Below, piece by piece: positions 10,700 through 20,540 of a stretch of 64,000 nucleotides of DNA. The DNA lies in contig JAEMWC010000651.1 of the NCBI GenBank assembly GCA_016490735.1, positions 432,501 through 496,500 of the forward strand. The letters are read 5' to 3'. Numbering within the stretch: position 1 is the stretch's first letter; every line of letters begins with the position of its first letter. The notes under the pieces were generated by a model. The model had not been told where the DNA came from, ran no database searches, and worked only from the letters and a program-made list of their open reading frames with translations. A program made the position numbers and the translations under genes. Source of the stretch: Pachyseris speciosa. Its lineage: Eukaryota > Cnidaria > Anthozoa > Scleractinia > Pachyseridae.

Positions 10700-11180
10700 G
10701 GTGACGTTCTATTTATCGCACACACGATGTCGCGATGACGTAAATCGTGAACGTTTGGATCGTTCTTAGCGATGACGTAGTTCGTGATCGTTTGGATCGT
10801 AATCGCTAACTCGATCGTATACGACATTTACGATGCTACGACGATTTGGAGATCGTCAACGTTTGGAATCTGAACGTGGACGATCTGACGACCATCGTTG
10901 AAAAACCTGAAATCGAGCACGTTGTAAACAACGAGCGCGATGTTCCAAAAGATCGTGACATCGAGCTCATTGTACGATGGAGTTCAGAGAACGACGACGT
11001 TGTTTTCAACGTGCTCGATGTACTCGATCTTACGTCGAACGTGCTCGTCATTTTGAACGTGCTCGTTCTAGTCGATCTTACGTCGAACGTGCTCGTCATT
11101 TTGAACGTGCTCGTTCTACTCGATCTTTCGTCGAACGTGCTCGTCAATTTGAACGTGCTCGTTCTACTCGATTTCGTGTT
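10700..11180. repeat. CGT/CGA-rich minisatellite with 48-bp period
   Basis: From about 11020 to 11172 a 48-bp unit is repeated about three times, each containing GAACGTGCTCGTCATTTTG and CGTTCTAGTCGATC variants. Upstream (10700-11020) the same CGT, TCG and GAT words occur in looser periodic form, including inverted CGAGCACGTT versus AACGTGCTCG. The sequence is open in several frames on both strands because it lacks T-A-rich stop words. It abuts the upstream end of the inverted duplication at 11222. Confidence 0.75.
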
Positions 11181-11242
11181 GTGTTCCCAGATTGCAGCAT
11201 TGATCCCAAAAGTTTCGGGGGCTCAGCATTCACTCGATAAAG

Positions 11243-12399
11243 ATGGCGGAATCGAGCCATCGGAGTGGAGATGGAGGAAGCGAGTCAGGGGAAGAATGGA
11301 GCGAATCAAACGAGGTAAGAGCACGATTTTCTACCTTTCTGACGGGTGTCCCCCCCTTCTTGACCCCCTTCTGGACCCTCGATTTTTCTGTTGGAAAATA
11401 ATAAATGATAAAAAAATAGTCTTCGCTTTGGATTTCAACTTCGGTCGGTTCGTTAATAATTACAGACAGTATTACAGTAATCGCGAACACCACCACAGCC
11501 AATCAAATGAAGAATTATCCTACAGTTGTCATTTTCATCCCGTGAAAGACTTGCTTTGAATTTCGCTGACTTTGCCATGCTGATTTTTGTCGTTACCAAA
11601 TACTTTAGAAGTTTCTCACAAAGGCCATTATGCAAATTGCTGTTCGGCTTTCAACTGGCTTTCGAAGAATGTGAAATGAGCTCAAAAACTATCCTTTTTT
11701 GTTTGGATTAGAATAACACTACAGCAAAAAAGGTGAGCAATGTTTCTTCCAGGCTGACAAATTATAGTCGAAAGGTTGCTCTGAAATATCATGGAGCCGT
11801 CAAATCCGCCGAATGGTACATGATGGAGTGAAATAAGATCACTCTGGTTGCCTAGCACCTGACATAGATCTGCCAACGATAAAAATAATAACTTTCACAT
11901 TCGAAAGCCGAACAGCAATTTGCATAATGGCCTTTGTGAGAAATTTCTAAAGTATTTGGTAACAACAAAAATCAGCAAGGTAAAGTCAGCAAAATTCAAA
12001 GCAAGTCTTTCACGGGATGAAAATGGCAACTGTGAGGATCAATCTTCATTTGATTGACTGTGGTAGTGTTCGCGATTACTATAATGCTGTCTGTAATTAT
12101 CAACGAGCCGACCGAAGTTAAAATCCAAAGCGAAGACTATTTTTTTATCATTTATTATTTTCCAACAGAAAAATCGAGGAGTCCAGAAGGGGGTCCAGAA
12201 GGGGGTCCAGAAAGGGGGTCCAGAAGGGGGGGGGGGGGGTCCACGTTTCGTCTACACCCCTTTCTGACCTTAATGTAATATAACACACCTTGTAGGATCA
12301 GTTTTAATAAATGAACTGTGTACTTTCAAGGTTATCAACTTCTTGAAAAAAGCTGGAGTCGGGGAGGACGTAACCTTACAGAAGTTTATACTGGAAAAG
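11243..12399 (+). CDS. Gene-like pair of short exons of unknown function
   Basis: Exon 1 would be 11243-11314: ATG and 24 codons, beginning MAESSHRSGDGGSESGEE, ending at a GAG/GTAAGA donor. Exon 2 would be 12331-12399: acceptor TACTTTCAAG, 23 codons including VINFLKKAGVGEDV, donor GTAAGC. Both are multiples of three in phase 0, so they splice in frame. The inverted copy at 12710-13022 has the same layout with a short intron, but its exon 1 carries TAA after 14 codons. The foldback insertion lies inside the intron of this plus copy. The protein is not recognised and downstream exons are not visible. It may be a host gene fragment or an exon captured by a transposon. Confidence 0.4.
11344..12259. 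mobile_element. Foldback element with long inverted arms and 9-bp target duplication
   Basis: The insertion starts GGGTGT and ends ACACCC and is flanked by the direct repeat CTTTCTGAC at 11335-11343 and 12260-12268. Its arms (11344 to about 11672, and about 11895-12259) are long inverted repeats sharing TCGATTTTTCTGTTGG, AAGTCTTTCACGGGATGA and GCCATTATGCAAATTGC. The right arm has extra copies of GTCCAGAAGGGG and a poly-G run. A loop of about 220 bp has no transposase. A 9-bp duplication with long inverted arms fits a Mutator-like non-autonomous element. Confidence 0.8.
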
Positions 12400-13041
12400 G
12401 TAAGCTTACATATACAGTCGACGTTCCAGGATAACTTATTGATCAATCACTTAATGTCGGATGTACTTCAATTTCCTTGACCCTACATTTCGATGCCTGC
12501 CTTAAGTGTTAGGAAGCAATTTCAAGGCACATTTTATTAGAACGATACAATGTTTCTTTATCTATATGGTAAAAGTTCCACCATTGTTTTCGATCCCCTC
12601 ATTCATGGTGTGAGGGAACATATTTCTAGTAGTATTTATATATATCTTTTCCAGTTCTTGCAGTGCCAAATTTCTTCCTCATAAAAAAGAAGTTAACTGG
12701 TTTAATAGTTGTAGTTCTTGATAAACAAGACATTAAGTGGTCGATCAATAAGTTATCCTGGAATGACGACTGTATATGCAAGCTTACCCTTTCCTGTATA
12801 AACGTCTCTATTACGTCCTCCGCGACTCGATAACCTTGAAAGTACACAGTTAATTTATTAAAACTGATCCTACAAGATGTTTTATATTAAATTAAGGTCA
12901 GAAAGACCAAAAATCGTGCTCTTACCTCATGTGATTCGCTCAATTCTTCCCCTTACTCGCTTCCTCCATCTCCACTCCGATGGCTCGATTCCGCCATCTT
13001 TATGGAGTGAATGCTGAGCTCCCAATACCTTTGCACAAATC

Positions 13042-13098
13042 AACTCGAACTCGAACTCAAAGTCGAACTCAAACTCGAACTCGAACTCGAACTCGAAC
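13042..13098. repeat. (GAACTC)n hexamer microsatellite
   Basis: About ten units of CGAACT with AAAGT variants. The opposite strand translates as alternating Phe-Glu, which is an artefact of the repeat. Confidence 0.95.
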
Positions 13099-14181
13099 TG
13101 GAAAAAATTTTTTGATTTAGTGATGTCCCTTTGAAGCCACCGTAGAAAAGAGTTCAGTATTTTTGTCAAATTCTTTCTCTGTCGTCATTTACGTTAATTT
13201 TTATAAGATTTTCATTCCATTGTTTTCTACTTGATGATGAATATGAATCCATCAAAAACGTTTCAACTGCCGAAACCACACGCAAGTCTTAATTTACCAC
13301 GCAACACAACGCTCTGAGTAAACGAAACACGACCGAAAACAGCGTACTCTTTGGACTCTTAATTTTTGTCCTAGGACATCTGATTAACTCAAATTTTTGG
13401 TGTAGGTATAGGTCACCAATAGAAGTTGTTTCTTGCCAAAAAGTTTCTTCAAGTCAAAACAGCCGTCTTAAATATATTATGTGATTTTTCAGCCATCGGC
13501 AAGCTTTTTGCGCACTAATTTAGAATCAACCGAGGCTTTTGTACGTTGGATTTAAGATGTACGCTGTATCTAAGACAAACAGCCGACTTTAGCGCTGTGT
13601 TATATCTGGCAAAGCCTTTCCGAAATAACTTAGAGTCACCCAAGGCAACTAGGCGCTGTTTTCGACCCGGACGAACCCTTCAGTTAAGCTGATTCGGACT
13701 CAAACAACCGCGCTTTCTCTAACTTTAACGTTAACGTTAACGTTAACACTAGCCCTAACCATGTCCCTAACCCTATCCCTAGGCCTAGCTGAAGCTCTAA
13801 TCTATCTATCTATCTAAGATACATGTACATTAAAACTGTTTGCGTGCTCTCCGGCCTTACAGTAAGCCAGCATGAGAGAACTTATCTAAGAATGAATGGA
13901 ATTATTTCAATGTTCCGCGCATGATCTTCGCAAATGACAGCACACTCTGTATGAAATAAAGAGAGAAATAAACCGATCAAAAATCGATATTTCAAATGAG
14001 ATTGCACTCAGGCTACAGTTAAACGATGAAAATATTCAAGTTATATTTGAAAGTTTGAAATGAATAATGCAGTCTGTTCGCAATTAATCAGAACTATTGT
14101 CAAATAATAGGCAGCGCGCACCGAGTATTTTGGCAGTAAGAGTTTGTTCATTTTTTGTACCTTTTTATTTGTTTATCACAG
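13099..14181. other. Non-coding stretch with a telomere-like patch
   Basis: At 13725-13747 there are tandem GTTAAC/TTAACG units, followed by degenerate CCCTAA words at 13752-13783 resembling the animal telomere repeat. A short (TCTA)n lies at about 13801-13816. Otherwise nothing is recognised. By phase, it may be intron upstream of the 14182 exon. Confidence 0.45.
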
Positions 14182-14312
14182 ATGGCTTTGTTATTGGTCA
14201 TTATGCTAACAATGCAAGGGAGTTCCTGCACCCAGCAGTGCCTCTTTATCCAGGTTCTGGCCGTGAAGTAACGCTCTTCAAACCATCTCTTTTTAATCCC
14301 ATCAGAATTACT
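14182..14312 (+). CDS. Exon of an unrecognised protein-coding gene
   Basis: A pyrimidine-rich acceptor (TTTGTTTATCACAG) and a GTAAGT donor bound a 131-bp exon. After two leading bases it reads 43 codons beginning GFVIGHYANNAREFLHPAVP and ending LFNPIRIT, finishing in phase 0. The next candidate exon at 16073 starts in phase 0. Composition (Pro- and aromatic-rich, soluble-looking) and clean splice signals suggest a real host exon. A second frame starts ATG and looks like a short signal peptide but stops within the exon. I do not recognise the protein. Confidence 0.5.
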
Positions 14313-14510
14313 GTAAGTGTGTATAACAAGTACAGCTGGTTAACCTTTAAGAGGGCTACGGGTGGTAACCGTGCACTTTTTACAGATATTTACAATAAGC
14401 TAAAACTGAAAATAAGTTTTAAAAATGGTCTGCTGAGCAGCAACAATATCGATAGTCGTAGAAACAATAAATAGCGTGCTAAATAGTTTAAATAATAGAC
14501 ATAGAGCGAC

Positions 14511-15060
14511 TTACAGGGAGAGTGTCAGGTTTATGTGTTTCACCTGCTGATTGAGATTGGGTTTCTCCCATTTAATATGCATGGCTTTCTTAAACCTCAC
14601 TTGATATTTAGTAGCTGCATAGTCCAGAATCTGGAAACAATCCGTTGAACATGATGCTCGACAGGAATCTGAACTCAGCAGATGTTTGTGAATGTGTGAA
14701 GATCCATCCGATAATAAGTACTCGCTCACTTGCGTGGAGAAGTGTCAGCTTGTTTCCCCGACATAACAAGCGTTACAGCTTGCACACGAGAATTTATACA
14801 CCACGCGTGTACGGAGCCCTTCAGGGATGGCATCTTCACACTAAAAAAATCTTTGATTTTGAAAGTAGTGAAGACTAGTTTAATATCAATAGGCTTACAT
14901 AATTTATTAGCAAGTTTGCATATCCTTCGCTGTGTTAAGAGTGAGAAGTGCCCGAGATATGGGATCATAAAAAAAAACTTGGATTTTTCCTGGGACTCTA
15001 CTGCAGAAGGAGGTTGAGCCTTCACACCCTTAACCGACGTCAAAATTTCAAATATATTTA
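14511..15060 (-). mobile_element. Penelope-like element 3' fragment with GIY-YIG endonuclease region
   Basis: On the minus strand the fragment reads IPYLG, then VVYKFSCASCNACYVGETS, then SEYLLSDGSSHIHKHLLSS, ending with WEKPNLNQQ and LSL plus stop. This is the RT-distal region and GIY-YIG nuclease of Penelope-type retroelements. The frame is broken by an indel near 14835 and an in-frame TGA near 14747 where an Arg codon is expected. The copy is 5' truncated. It lies in the intron between the 14182 and 16073 exons. Confidence 0.75.
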
Positions 15061-15144
15061 GAAAAAAAAATTGTTTATAAGGTTCTCAGGATAAAGGTTC
15101 TTCCGTAGGATGGCAGACAACTTCTGAAGGTCGATATGGAAACC

Positions 15145-15224
15145 CATCCAAGTGCTGTTTACCTTGAAAGTTCTATCGATCAAGGTTTTAATTAGCCCCT
15201 TTCAAGGTAAACAGCACTTGGATG
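15145..15224. repeat. Perfect 26-nt hairpin
   Basis: CATCCAAGTGCTGTTTACCT and the six bases that follow (15145-15170) are exactly reverse-complementary to 15199-15224, leaving a 28-nt loop. The stem has no mismatches. It may be the end of an inverted-repeat element or a transcribed hairpin. Confidence 0.85.
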
Positions 15225-16072
15225 TGGTTCGTTTCGAAAAGACATTATCATGTCTTACCAATTACCCAAAAACAAAATAAGAAAAAAAATAAAATTTGAA
15301 GCAAGGATAAAATTGAACCACTATAGTTACCCCCACGTTCATTTTTAACTTCGAAAAATGGCTAAGATGCCATTTCCGAGTTGTAGGTGTACAGTGTAAT
15401 ATATGTAGTGAGGCTGTCCTTTCAGTTCTTTGCTCCTTTGATTGACCTTTTTAAACATTTAGTACAGTACATCTGACCACTGCATAACACTTGGCATATA
15501 TTCCAATTCTGCATATGTAATAAAATGAATATCCAACCATGCGACTGTAAAATTACTATCATGCAAATGGCTGCATGAAAAAGTAAATTTCATCAAGATA
15601 CCACAAAAGATATACAGAAGAGGAGGAACTTGCTTTTGATAATTTTGTCTAGTAAGATAAAAGAAACAGATGTAACATACATACATACATGACCTTTATT
15701 AAAGTGTCTGTGCATTCAGCGTCTATTGGTGCTAATTGGGGACTGAGTCAGTTAAAAGTGACTAACTACATACATGGAACACTAAAAAGGCTAGCTGAGA
15801 AAAAATATAACCACATAAATATGACTACACATAAAACGTTTAGTGAACCCAAGCATGACCGGCATTTACTTCCACATCCTTCTAATGGTCGATCTCAATC
15901 CTTTTTCCGTATTATTCTCTTGAGAGCTGCCAGGGTTCCCATATTTCTGTCCTCTTTGCTTAATTTCGATCATAAATGTGGCCCGAGAAATGTGAGTGAG
16001 TGTTTTCCATACGAGTATGAGGTAAAATGACTATTGTTTTGAAGAAGGCTGTTACTGAATTTCTTTTTTCAG
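15225..16072. other. Presumed intron, no recognised feature
   Basis: A 113-residue plus-strand open frame at 15689-16030 shows no domain and begins next to an ACAT microsatellite (about 15676-15690). I do not call it. It precedes the acceptor of the 16073 exon. Confidence 0.4.
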
Positions 16073-16150
16073 GGTCAGCCACTGAGATTAGAATTTTCCA
16101 CTAAGACAACCATAAAAGAAGTGCCAGACCCTGCTGACTATTTGTCTTCA
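16073..16150 (+). CDS. Second exon of the unrecognised gene at 14182
   Basis: A strong acceptor (TTTCTTTTTTCAG) and donor (GTAAGTAT) bound exactly 78 bp, 26 codons, phase 0 at both ends. The translation starts GQPLRLEFSTKTTIKEVPDP and ends ADYLSS. It joins the 14182-14312 exon in phase, giving ...LFNPIRIT followed by GQPLRLEF. That phase match across 1760 bp of intron supports a real transcript. Later exons could not be placed with confidence; a weak candidate last exon is at 22243. Confidence 0.5.
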
Positions 16151-17214
16151 GTAAGTATATTATAATGTTCTGAGTGGTATGCATTATCAGGGGTCAGTTG
16201 CACTGAAATTATTAATTATGTTGCCTTCTGGATGCTCCTCACAACTAAAATATTCAAAGGATAAACAGGCAATTTCCCCTCGGGTTAATGTAGCCTCAAA
16301 AGGGTGTGGCTCGCAAACATAAAACTAAAATGCTAAAATTGCATTTAATGTTGTAGCATGCAGAGTAAAATGACACACTCAAATTTGGGTAGAGGTTTGG
16401 GTGAATACATTGGGATACATGTAGGCTAGGAGGGGATAGGACCCTGTCATGCCGAGGGGTTGCCTCATGCCTGCACTGCAAGGAGGCATAGAGACTGGTC
16501 CTGGGCCAAGCCAGTCCAGCAAGATTGACATGCCCCCCTCCCTAATGGGGGTCATCATAGGGCTCAAATGAATGAATGAATGTACCATTTTCGTGATCCA
16601 CCTATGTAAGAGATAGTCATTTTTTATGTCAACAATTTCTTTCCTTTGCAAACTTGCCCATTCTAAACCGAGAATGGACAGTTTTTGCCAGTGGCTTGAA
16701 AACTCCGTAGTTGCCCAATTTACTATCATGGGCCAAGTTACGGAATTACCTGAAACGATGGTGGGTTCCTTCGCTCAGAGTTAGCTTAATCGTACAAAAC
16801 ACACCATGGTTGATTTTACTCCCATAAATTTCGGATAGGTGTGTTCCGCAAAAGATCTTGAACCCTGACCCGGTTTAAGGATAGAAGAAACAAAAATTGA
16901 TACCCTATTTAGGGCCCCGACCCGATAAAAAAAGACTGGAAAGAACTGGCATGAAGCAAAAGCTGGAAAACTGTTTATGTTTGCAGGCTAATGGGGGAAC
17001 CATTCAAATGACGACTAACCACCACAGAAAAAACACAAAATTCATCATTTGGTTTTCGTTTAGCTGGGTATTTATGCACTGCTATTTTAGCTGATACAAT
17101 TTAGGCACCCTATCTAAGGATCACACTGGGAACACTATGCCAATACGGGCAAAAATAATACCCTATTTAAGGATCGAGAACCTAAAAAACAAGATACAAT
17201 GTTAATATTAACCG
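16151..17214. other. No feature recognised
   Basis: No exon is recognised. The phrase ACCCTATTTA(G/A)GG occurs in both halves of 16890-17190, suggesting an uncharacterised repeat. Confidence 0.35.
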
Positions 17215-17626
17215 CCAACCGGTGAGCTCAGTTGGTAGAGCACCGGACTACCGTGAGGGAGGTCACGGGGTTCAAACCCCAGCTGGACCAACACTCAGGG
17301 GCTTTAAATAATTGAAGAAAAAGTGCTGGCTTTGCAATCACATCTGCAAACGGTTAAACTCTCTAGTCTTCTTGGATAAGGACGAAATCGGTCCCGTCTA
17401 ACAGCTCTCTCTCTCTGATCTGTTCTTATAGGACGTTAAAGAACCCACACCACTGTTTGAAAAGAGTAGGGGACGTAGACCCTGGTGGTGTGGTCAACCT
17501 TCATGGGTTGTGGGAATGGACAGGGAGGGGGGGGGGGGCACCTTGCATGGGACCTTAAAAGGAGTCCCATTCGTGCCTACCCCTACTGGGTAGGCCTGTA
17601 CCCAATAAAAGCTGAATAAATAAATA
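17215..17626 (+). mobile_element. tRNA-derived SINE with AATAAATA tail
   Basis: The head has an A box (TGAGCTCAGTTGGTAGAGC) and a B box (GGGGTTCAAACCCC) spaced as in a tRNA, so it carries an internal RNA polymerase III promoter. A conserved body follows, with GGACGTTAAAGAACCCACAC at about 17432. It ends with CCAATAAAAGCTGAATAAATAAATAA. Length (about 410 bp), order and tail match tRNA-headed SINEs of marine invertebrates. A poly-G run interrupts the body near 17526. Confidence 0.8.
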
Positions 17627-17689
17627 ACATTAACTTACAGGACTTATTCTAAGCCAAACAAGAAAGTAGTTTTGGAACTCTTTTCACAT

Positions 17690-17890
17690 CTTCAAAAGCC
17701 AGTTATACGACGAACAGCAGTTTGTACACAGTATTCAATGTTTATCTAGCGTTGTGAGAAATTTTGAAAGTATTTGGTAAAACCAAAGAGAGCGAAATTC
17801 GAAACAAGTCTTTCTCCAGATGAAAACGGCAGCTGCATGGTTGCTGTTACGAGTTTGCAATTACTGTGATGAATGAATGAGCCAAAGTTC
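17690..17890. mobile_element. Diverged partial copy of the 11344-12259 foldback element
   Basis: Shared words in the same order include AGAAATTT, AAGTATTTGGTAA, AACAAGTCTTTC, GATGAAAA and CGAACAGCA. Similarity is roughly to one arm only and no clean ends are visible. Confidence 0.55.
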
Positions 17891-18416
17891 GCTACATCTG
17901 AGCAAATGTTTGGTTCATAGAGTTTTGTTTGGTTTTGTTGACGAGGTTACAGCTGTATTCTGTAAGTTTCAGGTTTGAAGGCTTTGTGTTGTTGACAAGG
18001 TTATTCTTTAGTTCTAGTTTCGGCAGTGTCATTCGCTTCATTTCAGCCAGTTATTTCCTGCGAAGTGCACTTGATGGAATTTAAATGTTCATTTTGGAGA
18101 AGTTGACACGGTAAGCGTGTTTGAAGAGAGACAAAGGGCATGCAAAGCTCATTGCACACTCTTTTGTCTTTAGCGTGTGTGAAAAACAAAGGCTTCAACT
18201 TTAATTTTTTAATGTAATAAATGCATTGTGAGTGTGTGTTCATCAGTTTGCCAGTTAATGGCTGGACTTTCTGTAATATATAGTGTGACATTACTAGATA
18301 AATGCATAAGCTTATATAATGTTATCACAGGTAAAACATTGGTAAAATATTGGTTATCAACATGGTTGGCCAACCTTGGTATTTGGGTTACATTTTTTAT
18401 ATTGGACAGGTTTTGT

Positions 18417-18451
<35 letters not shown>

Positions 18452-19283
18452 GATAACCAACATGGGATATCAAATTTGGTAGAGTAACCAAAATGCTTTT
18501 CTAGTGTGATTTTACCAAATATTGGGTTTTCATTGTACTTTCACTGGTATTTTAAATACAAAATACGACTATTGGTGTATTAGTACATGTAAATACAGTT
18601 TACCACATAAAGTTTTCACAGCAGTTTTTATATATATTTTTATTAATTGTGGAACATTGATGCAATTGAAGATTTTAACTCCATAGCGCTACTCTGATAA
18701 CGTTTAAATTGAGTTGAAATTAAGTGTATGCTTTTAGGGGAGACGATGGTGATTTTGAGGGGAGTCAAAAATTTTCAGCAGTAGGTTATGGGGAGCTTTA
18801 GGAAATTTTGCTGAACGCTTGGCAAGGTATTGTGTGGTGGCATAAAAAAAAAAAAACACTCGATGAACCTGCACACAACAGTTCTTGGTGCAGTTGTGTG
18901 TGTTTTTGGCAATTCATTTTTAAAACGGAAATGAACTTACTGATAGTTGCTTGATGTTTCTTCACATAGCTGTGAAGTTAAAAAAACATGAAGGGGTTTC
19001 AACCCTCCAGTAAGAAGTAACCCTTCCCTGTTGTAATACTCATACATGTAGCATTTGGATGTGAACATGTTTGAAAAGGAATACCATATTAGCTAGTGTA
19101 AAACAGTTATACCACATTTACAGTTAGCATCAGTTTATTTGGATTGATGCTGCTCTTAATTGGAGAATCAAAGTTCACTTATAGGGACCAAGATAGTCAC
19201 AGCATGCAGCATTTTTTTTGAACAATAGAGCATTGATGTAATAGACAAGATTTTGCAGTATACAGAATATATACACACGTCTT
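17891..19283. other. Non-coding, one poly-pyrimidine tract
   Basis: A (TTTTC)n and T-run tract lies at about 18413-18452. On each side are similar ATTGGTTATCAACATGG-type words in partly inverted orientation. No gene is recognised. Confidence 0.4.
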
Positions 19284-19694
19284 GGGGGTGGGGGGGGGGG
19301 GGGGTACTAAAAAAAGTTTAGCACGGGGAAGCTCCGCCCCGAGGTCCGACCCCTTACCCTTTTATATACCAATTTTGACAGAAAAGGTACCCGTTTCGTA
19401 TACCTTCCATTGACAAATGGTACCCCTTTCGTACACCAAAAACAGGAAGTCTTCTTGTCGTTTTCATGTAGCGTTCAATAAATTAAAACGGTACAGTCGT
19501 AAGGTATGTGTGTTTGAAATATTTTAATGAATGGCTCTTTTAAATACCTAAATGATAGATTTCCCTACCCTTCCATATACTTCAACTCATGAAATCCCTA
19601 CCCTTTCATATACCTGAAGTGTGAAAAAGGTACCCCTTTCGGGCGGAGCCTCCCCGCATAGGCCATTATAGGGAGTAACCCCCCCCCCCCCGGG
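19284..19694. mobile_element. Inverted-repeat element with poly-G termini
   Basis: The element starts in a G-run then GTACTAAA and GGGGAAGCTCCGCCC. The other end, read in reverse, starts in a G-run then TTACTCCC and GGGGAGGCTCCGCCC. GGTACCCCTTTCG- or TACCCTTTCATATACC-type words recur inside. It is about 410 bp with no coding capacity. It is probably a non-autonomous DNA element; exact ends are blurred by the homopolymers. Confidence 0.6.
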
Positions 19695-20020
19695 ACACAT
19701 GTACTAAACCATTTTTGGAAACAACAAAGGTACAGGTATATACTTCTATATATATTCATACTGGGCTCATTTTGTGCTAGTCATTTTGCATGCAACACTG
19801 GCAGTTGGCAGTTTTGCCTTTGTTCACCCTCCCTCCCTCTTCCTGTATTATTAGTTCTTACTACCGTCCAGCAAGACCGCTACGTTCATCTACACAAAAT
19901 CTGCTTCGTAATCCCCATTATAACCTTAAAAACTATGGAGGTCGCAGAGAAACACCCTACATCTGGTTGTAAAAAAAAATTGACCTAGGTTGACATTTTA
20001 AAACGACAACTTAAAAAAAT

Positions 20021-20188
20021 TCAGATTTGTACGGGATTCGAACCCACGACCTCTGCGATACCGGTGCAGCACTCTACAGACTGGGCTAACAAGCCATCTG
20101 GGAGCTGGTCGTTTTGTTGGTTCCTAATATACCCATTATTGGTGAATATGTGAGAATGAATATATGAAAATCATATATTTGAACTGCG
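20021..20188 (-). mobile_element. tRNA-like SINE copy, left arm of an inverted pair
   Basis: On the minus strand, 20095-20024 folds like a tRNA with GGCTTGTTAGCCCAG and GTGGGTTCGAATCCCGT, but its acceptor 3' strand is mismatched (ACAAATC). The flanking GTGAGAATGAATATATGAAA block is shared, inverted, with the copy at 20271-20440. Confidence 0.7.
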
Positions 20189-20270
20189 GATTTTTTTCAG
20201 GCTTTATTTTCACTCCTGTCTAAGTAGTGTTCATAACTGCGATGATCATTCACATATTACGTCATTAATG

Positions 20271-20440
20271 CGCAGTTCAAATATATGATTTTCATATATT
20301 CATTCTCACATATTCACCACCAATGGGTATACTACGATCCAACAAAACGACCTGCGGCCAGATGGCTTGTTAGCTCAGTCGGTAGAGTGCTGCATCGGTA
20401 TCGCAGAGGTCGTGGGTTCAAATCCCGTACAAGCCTGAAT
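20271..20440 (+). mobile_element. tRNA-like SINE copy, right arm of an inverted pair
   Basis: Positions 20364-20435 form a 72-nt tRNA-like cloverleaf: GGCTTGT pairs with ACAAGCC, D arm GCTC/GAGT, T arm GTGGG TTCAAAT CCCGT. The anticodon loop TCGGTAT lacks the invariant U33 and its stem has a mismatch, so this is better read as a SINE head than a working tRNA gene. A body follows with TCAGGCT-type hairpin words and AGTAGTGTTCATAACTGCGA, which also occurs in the spacer at about 20224. Confidence 0.7.
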
Positions 20441-20502
20441 TTTTTTCCAGGCTCTATTTTCACTACTGTCTGAGTAGTGTTCATAACTGCGATGATCATT
20501 CA

Positions 20503-20504
20503 CA

Positions 20505-20539
<35 letters not shown>

Positions 20540-20540
20540 G
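20503..20540. repeat. (TTA)n microsatellite
   Basis: About twelve TTA units following the SINE body, probably its tail. Confidence 0.9.

Larger units (their letters stand above)
11222..13022. repeat. Inverted duplication of a two-exon gene-like segment
   Basis: The plus-strand arm (11222-11343 joined to 12269-12475) is matched in reverse complement by a contiguous arm at about 12710-13022. Both include CTCAGCATTCACTC, an ATGGCGGAATCGAGCC start, a GAGGTAAGAGC donor, CTTTCTGAC, TGTAGGATCAGTTTTAATAA, TACTTTCAAGGTTATC and GATAACTTATTGATC. The spacer between arms is about 235 bp. The plus arm is split by the 916-bp foldback insertion at 11344-12259, while the minus arm is uninterrupted. The two arms differ by scattered substitutions and small indels. 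Confidence 0.85.

Noticed and set aside
10846..11559. 237-codon plus-strand open frame with Leu/Val-rich repeats
   Set aside because: It is generated by the stop-poor 48-bp minisatellite and then reads through the foldback arm. Other frames over the same repeat are equally open.
12927..13169. Minus-strand frame with alternating Phe-Glu
   Set aside because: Translation of the (GAACTC)n hexamer repeat.
18047..18110. Exon between a TTTCAG acceptor and a GTAAGC donor
   Set aside because: All three phases contain stops.
20364..20435. Functional tRNA gene
   Set aside because: Good cloverleaf, but the anticodon loop lacks U33, the anticodon stem is mismatched, and the same head plus body recurs nearby as a SINE.
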